This document shows positions 50,119-60,056 of a stretch of 64,000 nucleotides of DNA, in pieces. The DNA lies in assembly GCF_010119545.1 (NCBI RefSeq), contig NZ_JAAEAA010000015.1, forward strand, positions 62,001-126,000. The letters run 5' to 3'. The notes under the pieces are model-generated. The model saw only the letters and a program-made list of their open reading frames with translations, did not search any database and was not told the DNA's origin. A program made the position numbers and the translations under genes. How positions within the stretch are numbered: the stretch's first letter is position 1; each line of letters begins with the position of its first letter. Source of the stretch: Pontibacter fetidus (GTDB lineage Bacteria > Bacteroidota > Bacteroidia > Cytophagales > Hymenobacteraceae).

Positions 50119-50151
50119 AATCCCTGGTCAGGTAATGGCCGGGGATTTTTT
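50119..50151 (+). terminator. terminator of purB
   Basis: AATCCCTGG (50119-50127) pairs with CCGGGGATT (50139-50147; one G-U), followed by TTTTTTG. Confidence 0.85.
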
Positions 50152-50242
50152 GTTGTGGCAAAACAGATTTTTGGAGCAAATGTATAGTTATTTCGTTTTG
50201 TCTCGTTTAACTATAGTTTACCTTTCGCTGACCACAGGCTTA

Positions 50243-50698
50243 ATGGAAAAATATCTACCGTACGCTGTATTGTTTCTGAGGATTGCGCTGGCCTTTACCA
50301 TCCTGGCTTTTGTAGCCGATAAACTGGGTTACCTGGGTCAGCCGGGCACTTCGGGTATACTTTGGGCCGACTGGGATATGTATATAAAGAAACTGCAGGC
50401 CGCATTGCCCTATATCCCCAAGGGCATCTCTGAAAAACTGGCTATAGCTGCCACCCTCCTGGAAACTATACTTGCCCTGATGCTACTATTTGGAGTAAAG
50501 GTGCGTTGGGCTGCCATTGGTACCGGAATTTATACTTTGCTGCTGGCGATAGTGGTAGGATATGCTATAAGTGTAATAGCTGTTTTAAACTATGGTTTGC
50601 TGGCAGTTAGTGCCGCCGCTTTTCTGCTTGCCTGCTGCCCCATCTATAAATTTACACGGCACGGCATAAAAAAACGCAGCACCTACCATCCCTATTAA
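50243..50698 (+). CDS. DoxX-like membrane protein
   Basis: A 151-residue protein with four hydrophobic segments (from residue 5), consistent with the DoxX/DoxD family. I chose ATG 50243 (MEKYLPYAV); a longer frame would start within the purB terminator. Hydrophobic segments are RIALAFTILAFVADKLGYLG, AIAATLLETILALMLLFG, AAIGTGIYTLLLAIVVGYA and LLAVSAAAFLLACC. Function in relatives: thiosulfate:quinone oxidoreductase subunit or redox partner; not clear here. Its last codons overlap the convergent gene by four bases. Confidence 0.75.
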   Translation: MEKYLPYAVLFLRIALAFTILAFVADKLGYLGQPGTSGILWADWDMYIKKLQAALPYIPKGISEKLAIAATLLETILALMLLFGVKVRWAAIGTGIYTLLLAIVVGYAISVIAVLNYGLLAVSAAAFLLACCPIYKFTRHGIKKRSTYHPY

Positions 50699-51483
50699 AC
50701 GGGCATCGCCTCCGCCTTCAGGTCGTGCTTCAGGAAATAGGCTAAGGTAAACTGTTCATCAGCTAAAGTATAGCTTGCCAGCCGGGGTTCCACTTCAAAA
50801 TCGCCTTCGTTAAAGGGTTTGTAAAAATGCACATTCTCATCTGAATATGGTAGTTGCCTATAGTTTACACCCGCTGCCGCTGCCAGTTCCGCCATACTAT
50901 AATCCTGATTGCCTGTTAAAGCCTGCACCTGTTTTCCGGTAAAATCCTGCTGCAACAAATGTGCGGCTGCCACATGCGCCACTTCATACGACGAGACATA
51001 AGGCAGTTTCAGGTCCGGAGCGTAAGGTGTGTGCAGTCCCCAGTTCAGGTTCTCGAAAAAGTTACCGCAACGCAGGTGCAGCATATGTTGTTCTAGGTAG
51101 TAATTCAGTTCAGCTTCCAGGGCAACCAGGCGTGTGGCTTGCCCGGCTTTTTTAATAATACTGTTACTGATATTAACGATGTGTGTAACCGGAGTATCTT
51201 TCAGCAGCCGCGCCAACCGGGCAGCTGTAGCGTTCAGGTCGCTAAACGCACTGTCGGGTACGGTCAGAAACAGGCTGCTGGCTTTGCGCAGTGCTTCTTT
51301 CAGAAAAGTGTCGTCGTTAAAATCACCAAGCCAAAGTTCTGCTTTTCCTTCAAAACGCTTCAGATTTTCGGGGTTGCGGCCTACTACACCTACCGTTACT
51401 TCTTGTGCAAGCAGGCGGTCTGCAATTTTGCCACCTATGTTACCACCGGCACCTAAAATTAAAATGTAATTCTGCTTTTCCAT
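50695..51483 (-). CDS. NmrA-like NAD(P)-binding protein
   Basis: A 262-residue atypical short-chain-dehydrogenase fold. The dinucleotide loop is ILILGAGGNIGGKIADRLL (GxxGxxG), then VGVVGRNPENLKRF and the active-site-like ITHIVNISNSIIKK; no catalytic YxxxK is in the usual place, as in NmrA/QOR2 proteins. It may be a redox sensor or quinone/NADPH oxidoreductase. Convergent and overlapping by four bases with the DoxX gene. Confidence 0.82.
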   Translation of the reverse strand: MEKQNYILILGAGGNIGGKIADRLLAQEVTVGVVGRNPENLKRFEGKAELWLGDFNDDTFLKEALRKASSLFLTVPDSAFSDLNATAARLARLLKDTPVTHIVNISNSIIKKAGQATRLVALEAELNYYLEQHMLHLRCGNFFENLNWGLHTPYAPDLKLPYVSSYEVAHVAAAHLLQQDFTGKQVQALTGNQDYSMAELAAAAGVNYRQLPYSDENVHFYKPFNEGDFEVEPRLASYTLADEQFTLAYFLKHDLKAEAMPV

Positions 51484-51531
51484 AGTTTATGAGGGCGTAA
51501 TGTAATTTCTGCAATTTCTCTAAAAAACAAA

Positions 51532-53943
51532 CTATAGCGGCTGGCCTACTTTAAAGGTAAGTACCTTGCTGCCAGCCTGGCCACTTGCCGTTAACCCTTG
51601 TATAAATACCAGGTAAGTACCGGGTTGGTCTGAAGTATAAAAGGAGGAAGTTGCTGTAGTTCCGGTTTTTACTTTCAGGTCTGGAGCCCAATGCAACAGG
51701 TTTCTGAGATCTGCCAAACGGCTTTGCTTCTGGGTGTCGGTGTCGTATGCCGGGGCATAAAACTCTCGCTGCAGCTGTAAACCTTCATATTCCTGCATCA
51801 GGGCGCGTGGGTCCAGTTCAAAACCGCCCAGGTCACCTTTGTAGGTGGTATAACTTACAACCCCTTCGTATAGCTGCTGCCCGGTAAAGAATCTGCTGGC
51901 TATCACTTCCAGTTTGTTCACCTTAAGCGGATTGAAAGCCATGATCTTGTTGACATTGAAAACAGGCACGCCATCCAGCAATACCAGCGGTTGCTCCTCA
52001 AATATAGTTTTGTATGGCCTGTTAACTACCATAAAATAGAAATTACGCTTACGCAGCCGCACTACTACGCCCGGCACATACTCGCGCATTACTTCCTCCA
52101 TTACCTTAAAGCGCTTATAGTCGTCCAGGTAATATTGCTCTGTTGCATGCCCGTAAAACGAAATACTATCGATGCCGGCTGCAGCAAACCGGTTGGTGTA
52201 CTGGCCAAAGTACGCCTGCTGCACCTGGCTTTGCACATGGCGCAGGGTCAGGTCCTGGTATAGTTTATCGGAGAGTTTGAAAGCAGGCAGCTGACGAGCA
52301 GCAAACTTATCTGAAAAGGGGCTGAATAATTTAAAGTGGTAGGTGCTGTCTTTTGTGAAATCGCTTTGCACTACAATCTCTTTCTGCCCGAAATAATCCT
52401 TTACTTCATACCTGATCAGGCCGTTGGTATCGCTTTGCGAGCTGTATAACCGGATGTGCTTGCTAGGCGATGCCAGATAGGTCATTATGCCGGGGGCTGG
52501 TGCGCCTGTACTTTTACTGGTTACCTGCCCGGTTATCCAATGCCCGCCAAACTCAGGGGCAAAACTATAGGTAGCGGGTGTTTTGTCCAGGATATCTTCC
52601 CATTTAAAACGACTCCAGCCATGGGTCAGCATCAGGTTATCTATCGCCTGGCTATCTGTTGCGCCGGCAGCCGAAAAGTAGTAGCCCGGGTTTTCTATAG
52701 TTCCTTTCAGGTCAGATGTCAGCCAAAGGTAACTTTCTATGCTGTTGGCAACCGTGGCCTGCAACGAGTCCAGTCGGTATACAGCCATCGAAAGGTTAGC
52801 AGCCGTATTGTTTTCCGGACCGGCCTGGGCAGTAATATCTAACGCTACTTTTTCGCGGGTTGTATAGTGTTGCTTGTCAGTGGCCAGATTTAGGTGCAGC
52901 AGTTGGGTAGGCTGCTTAAAGTATAACCGTTCGCTTACAGGCTTTTTATCCGCGTTAAATACTGTAAAGTGGGTAATTCCGTCTGCCAGCGCATTTTTAT
53001 CTACCAGAAAAGTAGCAGCACCCTGGTTTATAGTTGCCGTTTCCGATACTGCGATCATTTGCCGGGTATGGCCAAGCAGGTATAGTTGTGCTGCCTGCTG
53101 CCCGGTTTGGCTTACGGTTATTTTAAGTTGGTTATTGACTTCTTCCTGCAGGTTTAACGCATTGCCCTGGTCGTAAACTTTGGGCAGCGGTTGTTCAAAT
53201 TTCTGCCCGTTGGGTAAAGTAACTATAGCGGTATAGGCCATTCCTGCCTCAGGCGTAAAAGTAACATGTCCTATCCCGAATCTGTAAGGGGCTATATCGG
53301 CTATTTTCTTGCCTTTTGCGTCTCTTATCTCTCCTTTATAAGCAATGCCTTTACCGGTTCGTTTGTCTGTTGTTTTAAACGCCACTTTGTTGGATACACC
53401 GGCTACTATGTTCCCTCCTTCCGGAAAAAACTGTATTGCGTAGGCAGGTAAAGTTGGTGTTGAGGACATGGCAGGGGTCTGGAACGTGTTAACTATAGTT
53501 ACAGGCTGCTCAAAGTAAAATTCTGGACCAAAGTTGCGCATCCAGGTGGTATATGCCCTTACTGTATAGTTGCCCGAACCAAGTGTAGCCGGAAGTATAA
53601 AAGAGCCGTTACCCGACCCCTCATTTAAAGCTATTTTGCCCTGCAATACCGGTTTCTGAGCTTCATCCAATACCTCAACATAGCCAATTCTGCTAATGGC
53701 CAGGGGGTTGTGCACGGTGCCATCAACAGCATACATTTTAAACCACATGGTTTCGCCGCAGGTATAAACAGGCCGGTCCAGGTGCAGGAATATTTTTTCC
53801 TGCAATGCCTTTTTACGGTACTGGTCAAAATCCTGGGCTATGGTTTTGAAGGTAGCATTCTGGGCAAGTGCCCCGCCGGCGCCAAACCCTGTAAAGCAAC
53901 TGCATACTAGCAGCAGTTTAAACACCAGGCCAGATCGTAACAT
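51532..53943 (-). CDS. exported MG2-domain protein with C-terminal TonB-plug-like segment
   Basis: About 803 residues from ATG 53943 (MLRSGLVF), which gives a good signal peptide ending ALAQ. Residues near 30-140 match the first macroglobulin domain pattern (EKIFLHLDRPVYTCGETMWF; RAYTTWMRNFG), and several beta-sandwich units follow. Residues about 615-700 read VVRLRKRNFYFMVVNRPYK, PLVLLDGVPVFNVNKIMAF and KVNKLEVIASRFF, as in TonB-dependent receptor plugs, but no beta-barrel follows. Last gene of the TonB/DUF4249 operon. Function unknown; it may act as a surface adaptor of the receptor. Confidence 0.72.
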   Translation of the reverse strand: MLRSGLVFKLLLVCSCFTGFGAGGALAQNATFKTIAQDFDQYRKKALQEKIFLHLDRPVYTCGETMWFKMYAVDGTVHNPLAISRIGYVEVLDEAQKPVLQGKIALNEGSGNGSFILPATLGSGNYTVRAYTTWMRNFGPEFYFEQPVTIVNTFQTPAMSSTPTLPAYAIQFFPEGGNIVAGVSNKVAFKTTDKRTGKGIAYKGEIRDAKGKKIADIAPYRFGIGHVTFTPEAGMAYTAIVTLPNGQKFEQPLPKVYDQGNALNLQEEVNNQLKITVSQTGQQAAQLYLLGHTRQMIAVSETATINQGAATFLVDKNALADGITHFTVFNADKKPVSERLYFKQPTQLLHLNLATDKQHYTTREKVALDITAQAGPENNTAANLSMAVYRLDSLQATVANSIESYLWLTSDLKGTIENPGYYFSAAGATDSQAIDNLMLTHGWSRFKWEDILDKTPATYSFAPEFGGHWITGQVTSKSTGAPAPGIMTYLASPSKHIRLYSSQSDTNGLIRYEVKDYFGQKEIVVQSDFTKDSTYHFKLFSPFSDKFAARQLPAFKLSDKLYQDLTLRHVQSQVQQAYFGQYTNRFAAAGIDSISFYGHATEQYYLDDYKRFKVMEEVMREYVPGVVVRLRKRNFYFMVVNRPYKTIFEEQPLVLLDGVPVFNVNKIMAFNPLKVNKLEVIASRFFTGQQLYEGVVSYTTYKGDLGGFELDPRALMQEYEGLQLQREFYAPAYDTDTQKQSRLADLRNLLHWAPDLKVKTGTTATSSFYTSDQPGTYLVFIQGLTASGQAGSKVLTFKVGQPL

Positions 53944-53992
53944 GCTATAGTTGGTGGTGCGCACGCTTGTTTCTTGTTTACAATAAAGCATC

Positions 53993-55147
53993 TTATTCCC
54001 AGAAATAAGGTTTAACATTGGTGCCCATGGTTCTGCAATCCACACAGGATTTTGGCGCGTAGGTATAGCCTACCGGCGAGACTCCACCATCCAAGTATAC
54101 TTCATTAACGGGCATCATACTGCCATTTCCAAAAAAATCGCTAACACTGTTCTCTGATAGCAGCATTGTATCGGCGAAACACGAGGGCGCATTATAATGC
54201 CATTCCCTCGGCAATTCCCGCCTGTCAATAAAAGCGCGTTTTTCTGTTACCGTTGATGCAGAAATAAACCCGATCACGGGCTCATCGGGGTTGGTCAGAC
54301 AACGGATGTTACCTGTAAGCTGCGACGGAAGCGGGTCGAAAAGTGTACCAATGTTTTCGGTGTTCTTTTTCAGAATCTCCCAATACTCGTAAGCCTGTTT
54401 AGTTAGGGCATATTGCTTTACCAGCACGCTATACTTAACAGAAAGTTTCTCGGACCCGGCTGGTATAGTGGTCAGTTTATAGTTGCTGATCACATCCTGG
54501 CTTAGTTTTACAGAAGTACCATACTCAATGGTATTCGATTTCTCAGATTTCCAGCAGTTGTAGATGATCGGGTCGTCTCCTTCGCGCGGCACAACCGCCC
54601 CATTCTCATATTTAAGGGCTGTAAAAAGTGGGGACCGGAATTGCCAGGTGTACTCAAACTGCCAGCGGTAATAGCGCGTTTTGTTGCTTGGGTCGTGGGT
54701 ACTAACGTATAGTTGTACTTCCTCATCAAGCGGTGCCCAGGTTATCGCATCTATCTCCGGCGATCTCTTTACTTGTATAAAATCAGAAGCATATTCCTTG
54801 TTATCATTTGTCCGGATAAACAGGCGGTAGTTGGTTGCATCGTTCAGGTTCAGGTTTTGTACCTGGTAGGTGCCCTGCGGGTAAATTTCCTCCAGCCTGA
54901 AGCTTTCGCCGTTTTCAGCTTCTATCATAACGATAGCTCCGCTCTCAGGGGGCGGTGCCATGTGGTCGTTCAGGTTTTGGGTGCGTACTAACTGTATGTT
55001 GGTAGTGCCGTTCGCGTTTATAAATCCGTTTACTACTAAATAGGTGTTCGGGGCATCCATTACCTCCGGGAAGTAGGGCTCCACACAACTGCTAACCAAC
55101 AGCATCAACAACCAGCCAAGTGTATTTTTCCAACGTTGCGATCTCAT
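53993..55147 (-). CDS. DUF4249 lipoprotein
   Basis: A 384-residue lipoprotein from ATG 55147 (MRSQRWKNT; lipobox LLVSSC at Cys22). It begins CVEPYFPEVMDAPNTYLVVN and carries GFINANGTTNIQLVRTQNLND, the start of the DUF4249 family, known to pair with STN-TonB receptors in Bacteroidota. The body is beta-rich with a Cys pair near the end (APKSCVDC). It starts four bases after the stop of the receptor gene, so it is coupled to it. Probable surface-exposed or periplasmic partner of the receptor in ligand capture. Confidence 0.87.
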   Translation of the reverse strand: MRSQRWKNTLGWLLMLLVSSCVEPYFPEVMDAPNTYLVVNGFINANGTTNIQLVRTQNLNDHMAPPPESGAIVMIEAENGESFRLEEIYPQGTYQVQNLNLNDATNYRLFIRTNDNKEYASDFIQVKRSPEIDAITWAPLDEEVQLYVSTHDPSNKTRYYRWQFEYTWQFRSPLFTALKYENGAVVPREGDDPIIYNCWKSEKSNTIEYGTSVKLSQDVISNYKLTTIPAGSEKLSVKYSVLVKQYALTKQAYEYWEILKKNTENIGTLFDPLPSQLTGNIRCLTNPDEPVIGFISASTVTEKRAFIDRRELPREWHYNAPSCFADTMLLSENSVSDFFGNGSMMPVNEVYLDGGVSPVGYTYAPKSCVDCRTMGTNVKPYFWE

Positions 55148-55151
55148 GGGC

Positions 55152-57938
55152 TTAAAACTTAAAGTTATAGGTAATAGTAGGGATAGGCTGCCCGAAAACA
55201 GACATTTTATACCCCTTGATCTTACCATTCTCTGATTTGAAATAGATAGAATATGGGTTTTTGCGGCCCGTCAGGTTATAAACGGCCAGTGTCCAGGAGC
55301 TATGGGCCAGCTTGTTTACCTTATGGTTGCCCTCCATATTAAAGGCAAAATCTACGCGGTAATAGTCTGGTATGCGGTACTGGTTTCTGTCTGAATATAC
55401 AATGCGTTGCGCGCCGCCATCGTAATACTTGGCCAATGGCAGCGTAATAGGCCGGCCGGTGCTATAGGTAAAGTTTAACGATGAACTGAAGCGCTGGCTG
55501 AACCTATAGTTGCTGATCATGGTAAAATCGTGCGGCTTATCGTAGTTGCTCGGGTAATATTCGCCCCTGTTGATGATCTCAGAAGTGGTAGCATCGTTTA
55601 TGCGTACCAGCGTGCGGGAATACGTATAGCTTACCCAGCCATTTATTTTGCCAGTGGCTTTTTTCAGCATCAGCTCCACCCCGTAAGCTTTACCTTCGGC
55701 GTTGGCTACATCGGTCTCAATGTGGTGGTTCATAATAATAGATGCGCCGCTCCTGTAATCCAGGAAGTCCTTCATCCATTTATAGTAACTTTCCGCCGAA
55801 AACTCGATCGTATTATTTCTGAAGTTGCGGTAATAACCAAAGGCTACCTGGTCGCCTATCTGCGGTCTAATGTTGCTGTCGCTCAGTTTCCAGGTGTCGG
55901 TAGGCGACATAGAGGCCGTGTTTGATAGCATGTGCAGGTACTGGCGTTGCCTGTTGTAACTAACCTTAACCGAAGAATTATCTGTTAGCCCATATCTTGC
56001 TGAAAACCGGAACTCGGGGCCGTGGTAGGTAGCTATACTTTTGCCTGCCCCATAAGCCACCGTATCAATTATAGTTCCTTCGGTTTTAGGTACACCCGGC
56101 GCATACCTGAACACATCGCGGGCGCCCAGGGCATTAAAGAAACTATAGCGCAACCCAAACGACAACGACAGACGTGCACTGATATCATACCGGTCAGCCA
56201 CATACACGGCGGCTTCCATAGCTTTCTCGCGCTGCAGTTTGTCCGCTATAATCAACGACTCAGCGCTGTGCGGGGTAACGCTTCCCGGCTCGGTCTGGTA
56301 AAGTATAGCGCTGGCGCCAAAATCCAGGGTGTGCTGGGCATTCGGGAAGTAGTTAAAATCAACCTGGGCATTGCTCTGATCAATGCCAAAGGCCAGCGTG
56401 GCAGCATTTACTGCATTTTCTTCGTTCGAGATGTCGTAGCTGTAATGGCTGTGCGTACCGGTAACTACGCTGTACAGTTTGTTATGGAAAATGTGCTTCC
56501 ACTTTATGCTGGCGTTCTGGTTTTTAAACCTATACAGGGTGTCAGCGGCCAGCTTAAACCTGTCTTTGCTGAGGTAGCCGGTCAGGTACAAGCTGTTTTT
56601 GCTGTCTATTTCGTGGCTGAGGTGGGCGTTTATGTCGTAAAAAGAGGCTTCGCTTTTATTAAATGATTTGTTGGGTATCTGTTTCAGAAGCCAGTCAGAG
56701 TAGGTGGTGCGGCCACCAACCAGTAGCGAAGTTTTGTCTTTAATGATCGGGCCTTCCAGGGTTAGCCTGCTGGTAAGTAACCCAATACCACCCGAGCCTG
56801 AAAACTGTTTTTTATTACCGTCCCGGGTAGTTACCTCCAGCACCGACGAAAGGCGTCCGCCATACCTGGCAGGTATCGCACTTTTATATAATTCCACCGA
56901 CTTTACTACATCGGGGTTAAAAGCCGAGAAAAAGCCAAACAAATGCGATGGGTTATAAATGGTAGCATCATTCAGCAGGATCAGGTTCTGGTCCGTAGAG
57001 CCGCCGCGCACGTTCATGCCGGTGCTGCCCTCTCCTACTGATTTTACACCCGGCAAGGTAAGCACAACGCGCATTATATCGGTTTCGCCGAAGGCAGTAG
57101 GTACCTGTTTTATAGTTCTGATGTCCAGGCGCTCCATACCCATCTGCAAGCCAGAAACGTTGCGGTCTTTTTCGGCTTCTACCAAAACTTCTTTCAGGGC
57201 TCTTACATCTTCTTCCAGTTCAATATCCAGTTTGCCGTCACCGTTAAGCAGTACCTGCCTTCTGGCATTTTTCAAGCCTATTCCTTTTATCCTGAGCTCA
57301 TGGCGACCCAATGGCAACGTTAACGAGTAGTACCCATACTGGTCTGAAGCCGTGCCTATAGTTGGCGACTCAATGTAAATGTATGCCCCGATAATGGGCT
57401 CGCCTGTTTTAGCTTCGCGCAGTGTGCCAGCCAGGTTAGCCATGCCCGGTTTGCTTACATTACCAGCGGTGCCAATCTCGTATAGTTTTACTTCCGAAAC
57501 CGCTTTCTTTTTTACCGGTTCCTGAGCCAGGTAGCGCTCTTGTGTTGGTTGGGTTGGGTTCTGTTTTGCACCACTGTTGCCGTCCAGGAAAAAGCCTTCC
57601 GGCAAATGCGCCATTATCGCTTTATCTTTTGTAATAAAAACCTGCTTTTGTGCACTAATAGCAAAGCGGAGACCGGTGCCTTGCAAGGCCTGTTCCAAAA
57701 CCTGGCTTAGCGGGCTACCATTAACCTGCACATCTATAGTTAAGCTGTCTGTAGTTGCGGGGTCGTAATAAAAAGTATAGGGCACCTTGCTTTCCAGTTC
57801 CCGGATAAATTGCGGGAAAGGCATTTGTTGATACGTACCTGTTATGAGCGGCTCATTAACTTGCTGCGCCCTACCGGAAACTATGGTTCCGAGGAAAAGC
57901 AGGAGCGTAAGCACAGTGCTTTGGTAAAAAGTAGACAT
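55152..57938 (-). CDS. TonB-dependent receptor with STN and carboxypeptidase-regulatory domains
   Basis: A 928-residue outer-membrane receptor. Signal peptide (1-24), STN domain (about 28-105), a PEGA/CarboxypepD_reg-like beta domain (about 168-245, EPIIGAYIYIESPTIGTASD), plug (about 262-375, VLTLPGVKSVGEGSTGMNVRG and NLILLNDATIYNPSHLFGFF) and a 22-strand-type barrel ending in a C-terminal aromatic (YNFKF). The STN domain suggests signalling to an anti-sigma factor, but no sigma/anti-sigma pair is adjacent. It imports an unknown ligand with energy from TonB-ExbBD. Forms an operon with the genes on either side. Confidence 0.92.
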   Translation of the reverse strand: MSTFYQSTVLTLLLFLGTIVSGRAQQVNEPLITGTYQQMPFPQFIRELESKVPYTFYYDPATTDSLTIDVQVNGSPLSQVLEQALQGTGLRFAISAQKQVFITKDKAIMAHLPEGFFLDGNSGAKQNPTQPTQERYLAQEPVKKKAVSEVKLYEIGTAGNVSKPGMANLAGTLREAKTGEPIIGAYIYIESPTIGTASDQYGYYSLTLPLGRHELRIKGIGLKNARRQVLLNGDGKLDIELEEDVRALKEVLVEAEKDRNVSGLQMGMERLDIRTIKQVPTAFGETDIMRVVLTLPGVKSVGEGSTGMNVRGGSTDQNLILLNDATIYNPSHLFGFFSAFNPDVVKSVELYKSAIPARYGGRLSSVLEVTTRDGNKKQFSGSGGIGLLTSRLTLEGPIIKDKTSLLVGGRTTYSDWLLKQIPNKSFNKSEASFYDINAHLSHEIDSKNSLYLTGYLSKDRFKLAADTLYRFKNQNASIKWKHIFHNKLYSVVTGTHSHYSYDISNEENAVNAATLAFGIDQSNAQVDFNYFPNAQHTLDFGASAILYQTEPGSVTPHSAESLIIADKLQREKAMEAAVYVADRYDISARLSLSFGLRYSFFNALGARDVFRYAPGVPKTEGTIIDTVAYGAGKSIATYHGPEFRFSARYGLTDNSSVKVSYNRQRQYLHMLSNTASMSPTDTWKLSDSNIRPQIGDQVAFGYYRNFRNNTIEFSAESYYKWMKDFLDYRSGASIIMNHHIETDVANAEGKAYGVELMLKKATGKINGWVSYTYSRTLVRINDATTSEIINRGEYYPSNYDKPHDFTMISNYRFSQRFSSSLNFTYSTGRPITLPLAKYYDGGAQRIVYSDRNQYRIPDYYRVDFAFNMEGNHKVNKLAHSSWTLAVYNLTGRKNPYSIYFKSENGKIKGYKMSVFGQPIPTITYNFKF

Positions 57939-57993
57939 AAAACTATAGGCGGCTTGTGTACAGTTATAAGGTAAGGATATCAGGCCGGATGGC

Positions 57994-58737
57994 TTATTTT
58001 TTGAGCGTATCGTATAGTTGCGCTAACTTTACAATAGAAGCTTCGCGGTTTTTCCTGAACTTTAAATTATTGGTTCGTGCAAACCTGTTCAGTTCTTTTT
58101 TCTGGTCTTGCAGCACTTTCAGCATGGTGCTTTTTCTGGTTACAGGGTAATAAATGCCATCTTTCCAGATGTAAAATTTGTCTACCGTAAGATACTCGCC
58201 TTCCATCCCATTTATAGTTGCCCGTTCCTGCTGCTCTTTTTTGCGCCGTGCCAGCACCTTCACGCTTCCCTTGTAACAAAGGTCATAGTAGCCCGGGGGC
58301 ATGTCTGTTCCTGCCACGCTGTCTGCGGTCAGGTTTATAAATGTATGGCCGTCTGTTACAAAAGCACCTGTTTTCTCTTTTATCAGTTTCTGAAAGTACC
58401 CGGTTCCCTGGTGTATTGTCACTACCTCATCCAGCACTACATCGTAAAGTAAGGGCACATCGGTAAACCAGGTGCCATCATAAAAAACAGCACTCTTGCG
58501 CAACAATTTCTCATTAAAAAACTGGTGCCCGGTCATGTAATGCTTGGCAGGCGAATAATACTCTGGACCGGTATATAAGTGTGCCTGCAAGCCAACAGCG
58601 ATCCGGTAACGCTGAACAGCATCGTTTATGGAGTGCTCCAGGAAAGTAGTATCCTGCTGAGTGCGCTGACTAAAGGCTATGGAAGGCAGTAAAAAAAGTA
58701 AAAAAAATGCGGGATAGGATAGTAGATCCTTTCTCAT
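57994..58737 (-). CDS. secreted protein of unknown function
   Basis: A 247-residue protein from ATG 58737 (MRKDLLSYP) with a signal peptide ending near AFSQ. Predicted body: strands with YTGPEYYSPAKHYMTGHQFF and VLDEVVTIHQGTGYFQKLI, then a basic helix KVLARRKKEQQERATINGM and GEYLTVDKFYIWKDGIYYPV, and a C-terminal helix KFRKNREASIVKLAQLYDTL. No family I can name. It is 55 bases upstream of the TonB receptor on the same strand, so is probably the first gene of that operon. Confidence 0.7.
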   Translation of the reverse strand: MRKDLLSYPAFFLLFLLPSIAFSQRTQQDTTFLEHSINDAVQRYRIAVGLQAHLYTGPEYYSPAKHYMTGHQFFNEKLLRKSAVFYDGTWFTDVPLLYDVVLDEVVTIHQGTGYFQKLIKEKTGAFVTDGHTFINLTADSVAGTDMPPGYYDLCYKGSVKVLARRKKEQQERATINGMEGEYLTVDKFYIWKDGIYYPVTRKSTMLKVLQDQKKELNRFARTNNLKFRKNREASIVKLAQLYDTLKK

Positions 58738-58800
58738 TATAAGTTGATTAGCACGATAACTGGATTTTAAACTAAATATAGGAGTTACTACATGTTTAAA

Positions 58801-58808
58801 CAAACTTA
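58801..58808 (-). promoter_or_regulatory. -7 box upstream of the TonB operon
   Basis: TAAGTTTG on the minus strand, 64 bases upstream of ATG 58737. No clear -33 element. Confidence 0.4.
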
Positions 58809-58913
58809 ACTCCCTTATTAATTTGCCGATACCTGAAAACGCTACCTGAAAGTAAAGCTATAGTTGAATTTGGGAAGGGGCTACCCCTGAGGAGAAATAG
58901 GCAAAAAGAAAAA

Positions 58914-60056
58914 TCAGACTTTAGTAGCAAGCTGTAGTATTTCGTGCACAAAATGCTTCCAGCTGAAGCGTTGCTTATAGTTTGCAATGGCCTCCCTAAA
59001 CGTTTCTGCCTTCCCGGAACTATAAAAATCGAGGATGGCACTGGCTATAGTTTCGGGTTCAGGATTTACGACATACCCAACCTCACCGTCGGGTACTAGC
59101 TCGGCGAGGCCACCTACATTGGTTACTACCATAGGTTTGTTAAAATGATAGGCAACCTGTGTTACGCCGCTTTGGGTAGCATGCTTATAAGGCTGCACCA
59201 CCAGGTCAGCGGCACAAAAGTAATGGCGCACTTCGGCGTTAGGTATAAAATCGGTGCGGAGTATAAGTTGGTCCTGCAAACTATTGCTTTCGATCAGCTT
59301 TCGGTAAGGTGCGGCATCTTCATAAAACTCACCTGCAACTATAAGCTTTATATCTTTCCTGCTTTGCAAACGGGCATCGGCCATAGCTTGTAACAACAGA
59401 TCGAGTCCTTTGTAAGCTCGGATGAACCCAAAAAACAGCAGGTAACTATAGTTTGGGTCAAGGCCTAAGGCAGCGCAAGCTTCGGCTTTAGTTTCTATCG
59501 CGCCAAAATTATCATAAAGCGGGTGCGCCAGGTATAGGTTTGGCTTGGTGGGTTCAAAGTATTGCAGCTCCTGCTGCACAGAGCGCGACATCGTTACAAA
59601 ACCATGACAGGAACGCAGGAAATATTTCGTAAACGGTACATCGCCAGGGCGTTTTTCGTGGGGCACCACATTGTCGGTTATGGCCAGTATGCGGCTATAG
59701 TTGTTGCTGCGGATGATACGGGCTATAGTACCCAACGCCGGCCCCATAAATGGCAGCCAGTACCGGAAAATAACCAGATCAGGCTTTTGCTTGCGGATAT
59801 AGTTGCCGGTTTTTAGCCAGCTAATCGGGTTTACTGAATTGATAAGAACTTTAATGCGAAGCCCCTCCGGTGCCGGTTCATCAGAATACTGGCTTTTACC
59901 CGGAAACAGAAACGAAGGATACTGCAAACTAAACGTTACGATCTCTACTTCATCCCCATTCTCCTGGAAAGCCCGCGCCAGGCGCTCGTTAAACGTAGCC
60001 ATGCCGCCACCACGCAAGGGGTGCGCCGGACCAACTATAACGACTTTCCTCGCCAT
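58914..60056 (-). CDS. family 4 glycosyltransferase
   Basis: A 380-residue GT-B enzyme. The N-terminal lobe begins VVIVGPAHPLRGGGMATFNERLA. The C-terminal lobe has FFGFIRAYKGLDLLLQAM and KPMVVTNVGGLAELVPDGEVG, where Glu and the glycine loop bind the nucleotide sugar. It has a retaining GT4 layout with no membrane segment and an exopolysaccharide- or LPS-type context. Coupled to the upstream GT2 gene (start and stop overlap by one base, TAATG). Sugar and acceptor unknown. Confidence 0.87.
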   Translation of the reverse strand: MARKVVIVGPAHPLRGGGMATFNERLARAFQENGDEVEIVTFSLQYPSFLFPGKSQYSDEPAPEGLRIKVLINSVNPISWLKTGNYIRKQKPDLVIFRYWLPFMGPALGTIARIIRSNNYSRILAITDNVVPHEKRPGDVPFTKYFLRSCHGFVTMSRSVQQELQYFEPTKPNLYLAHPLYDNFGAIETKAEACAALGLDPNYSYLLFFGFIRAYKGLDLLLQAMADARLQSRKDIKLIVAGEFYEDAAPYRKLIESNSLQDQLILRTDFIPNAEVRHYFCAADLVVQPYKHATQSGVTQVAYHFNKPMVVTNVGGLAELVPDGEVGYVVNPEPETIASAILDFYSSGKAETFREAIANYKQRFSWKHFVHEILQLATKV

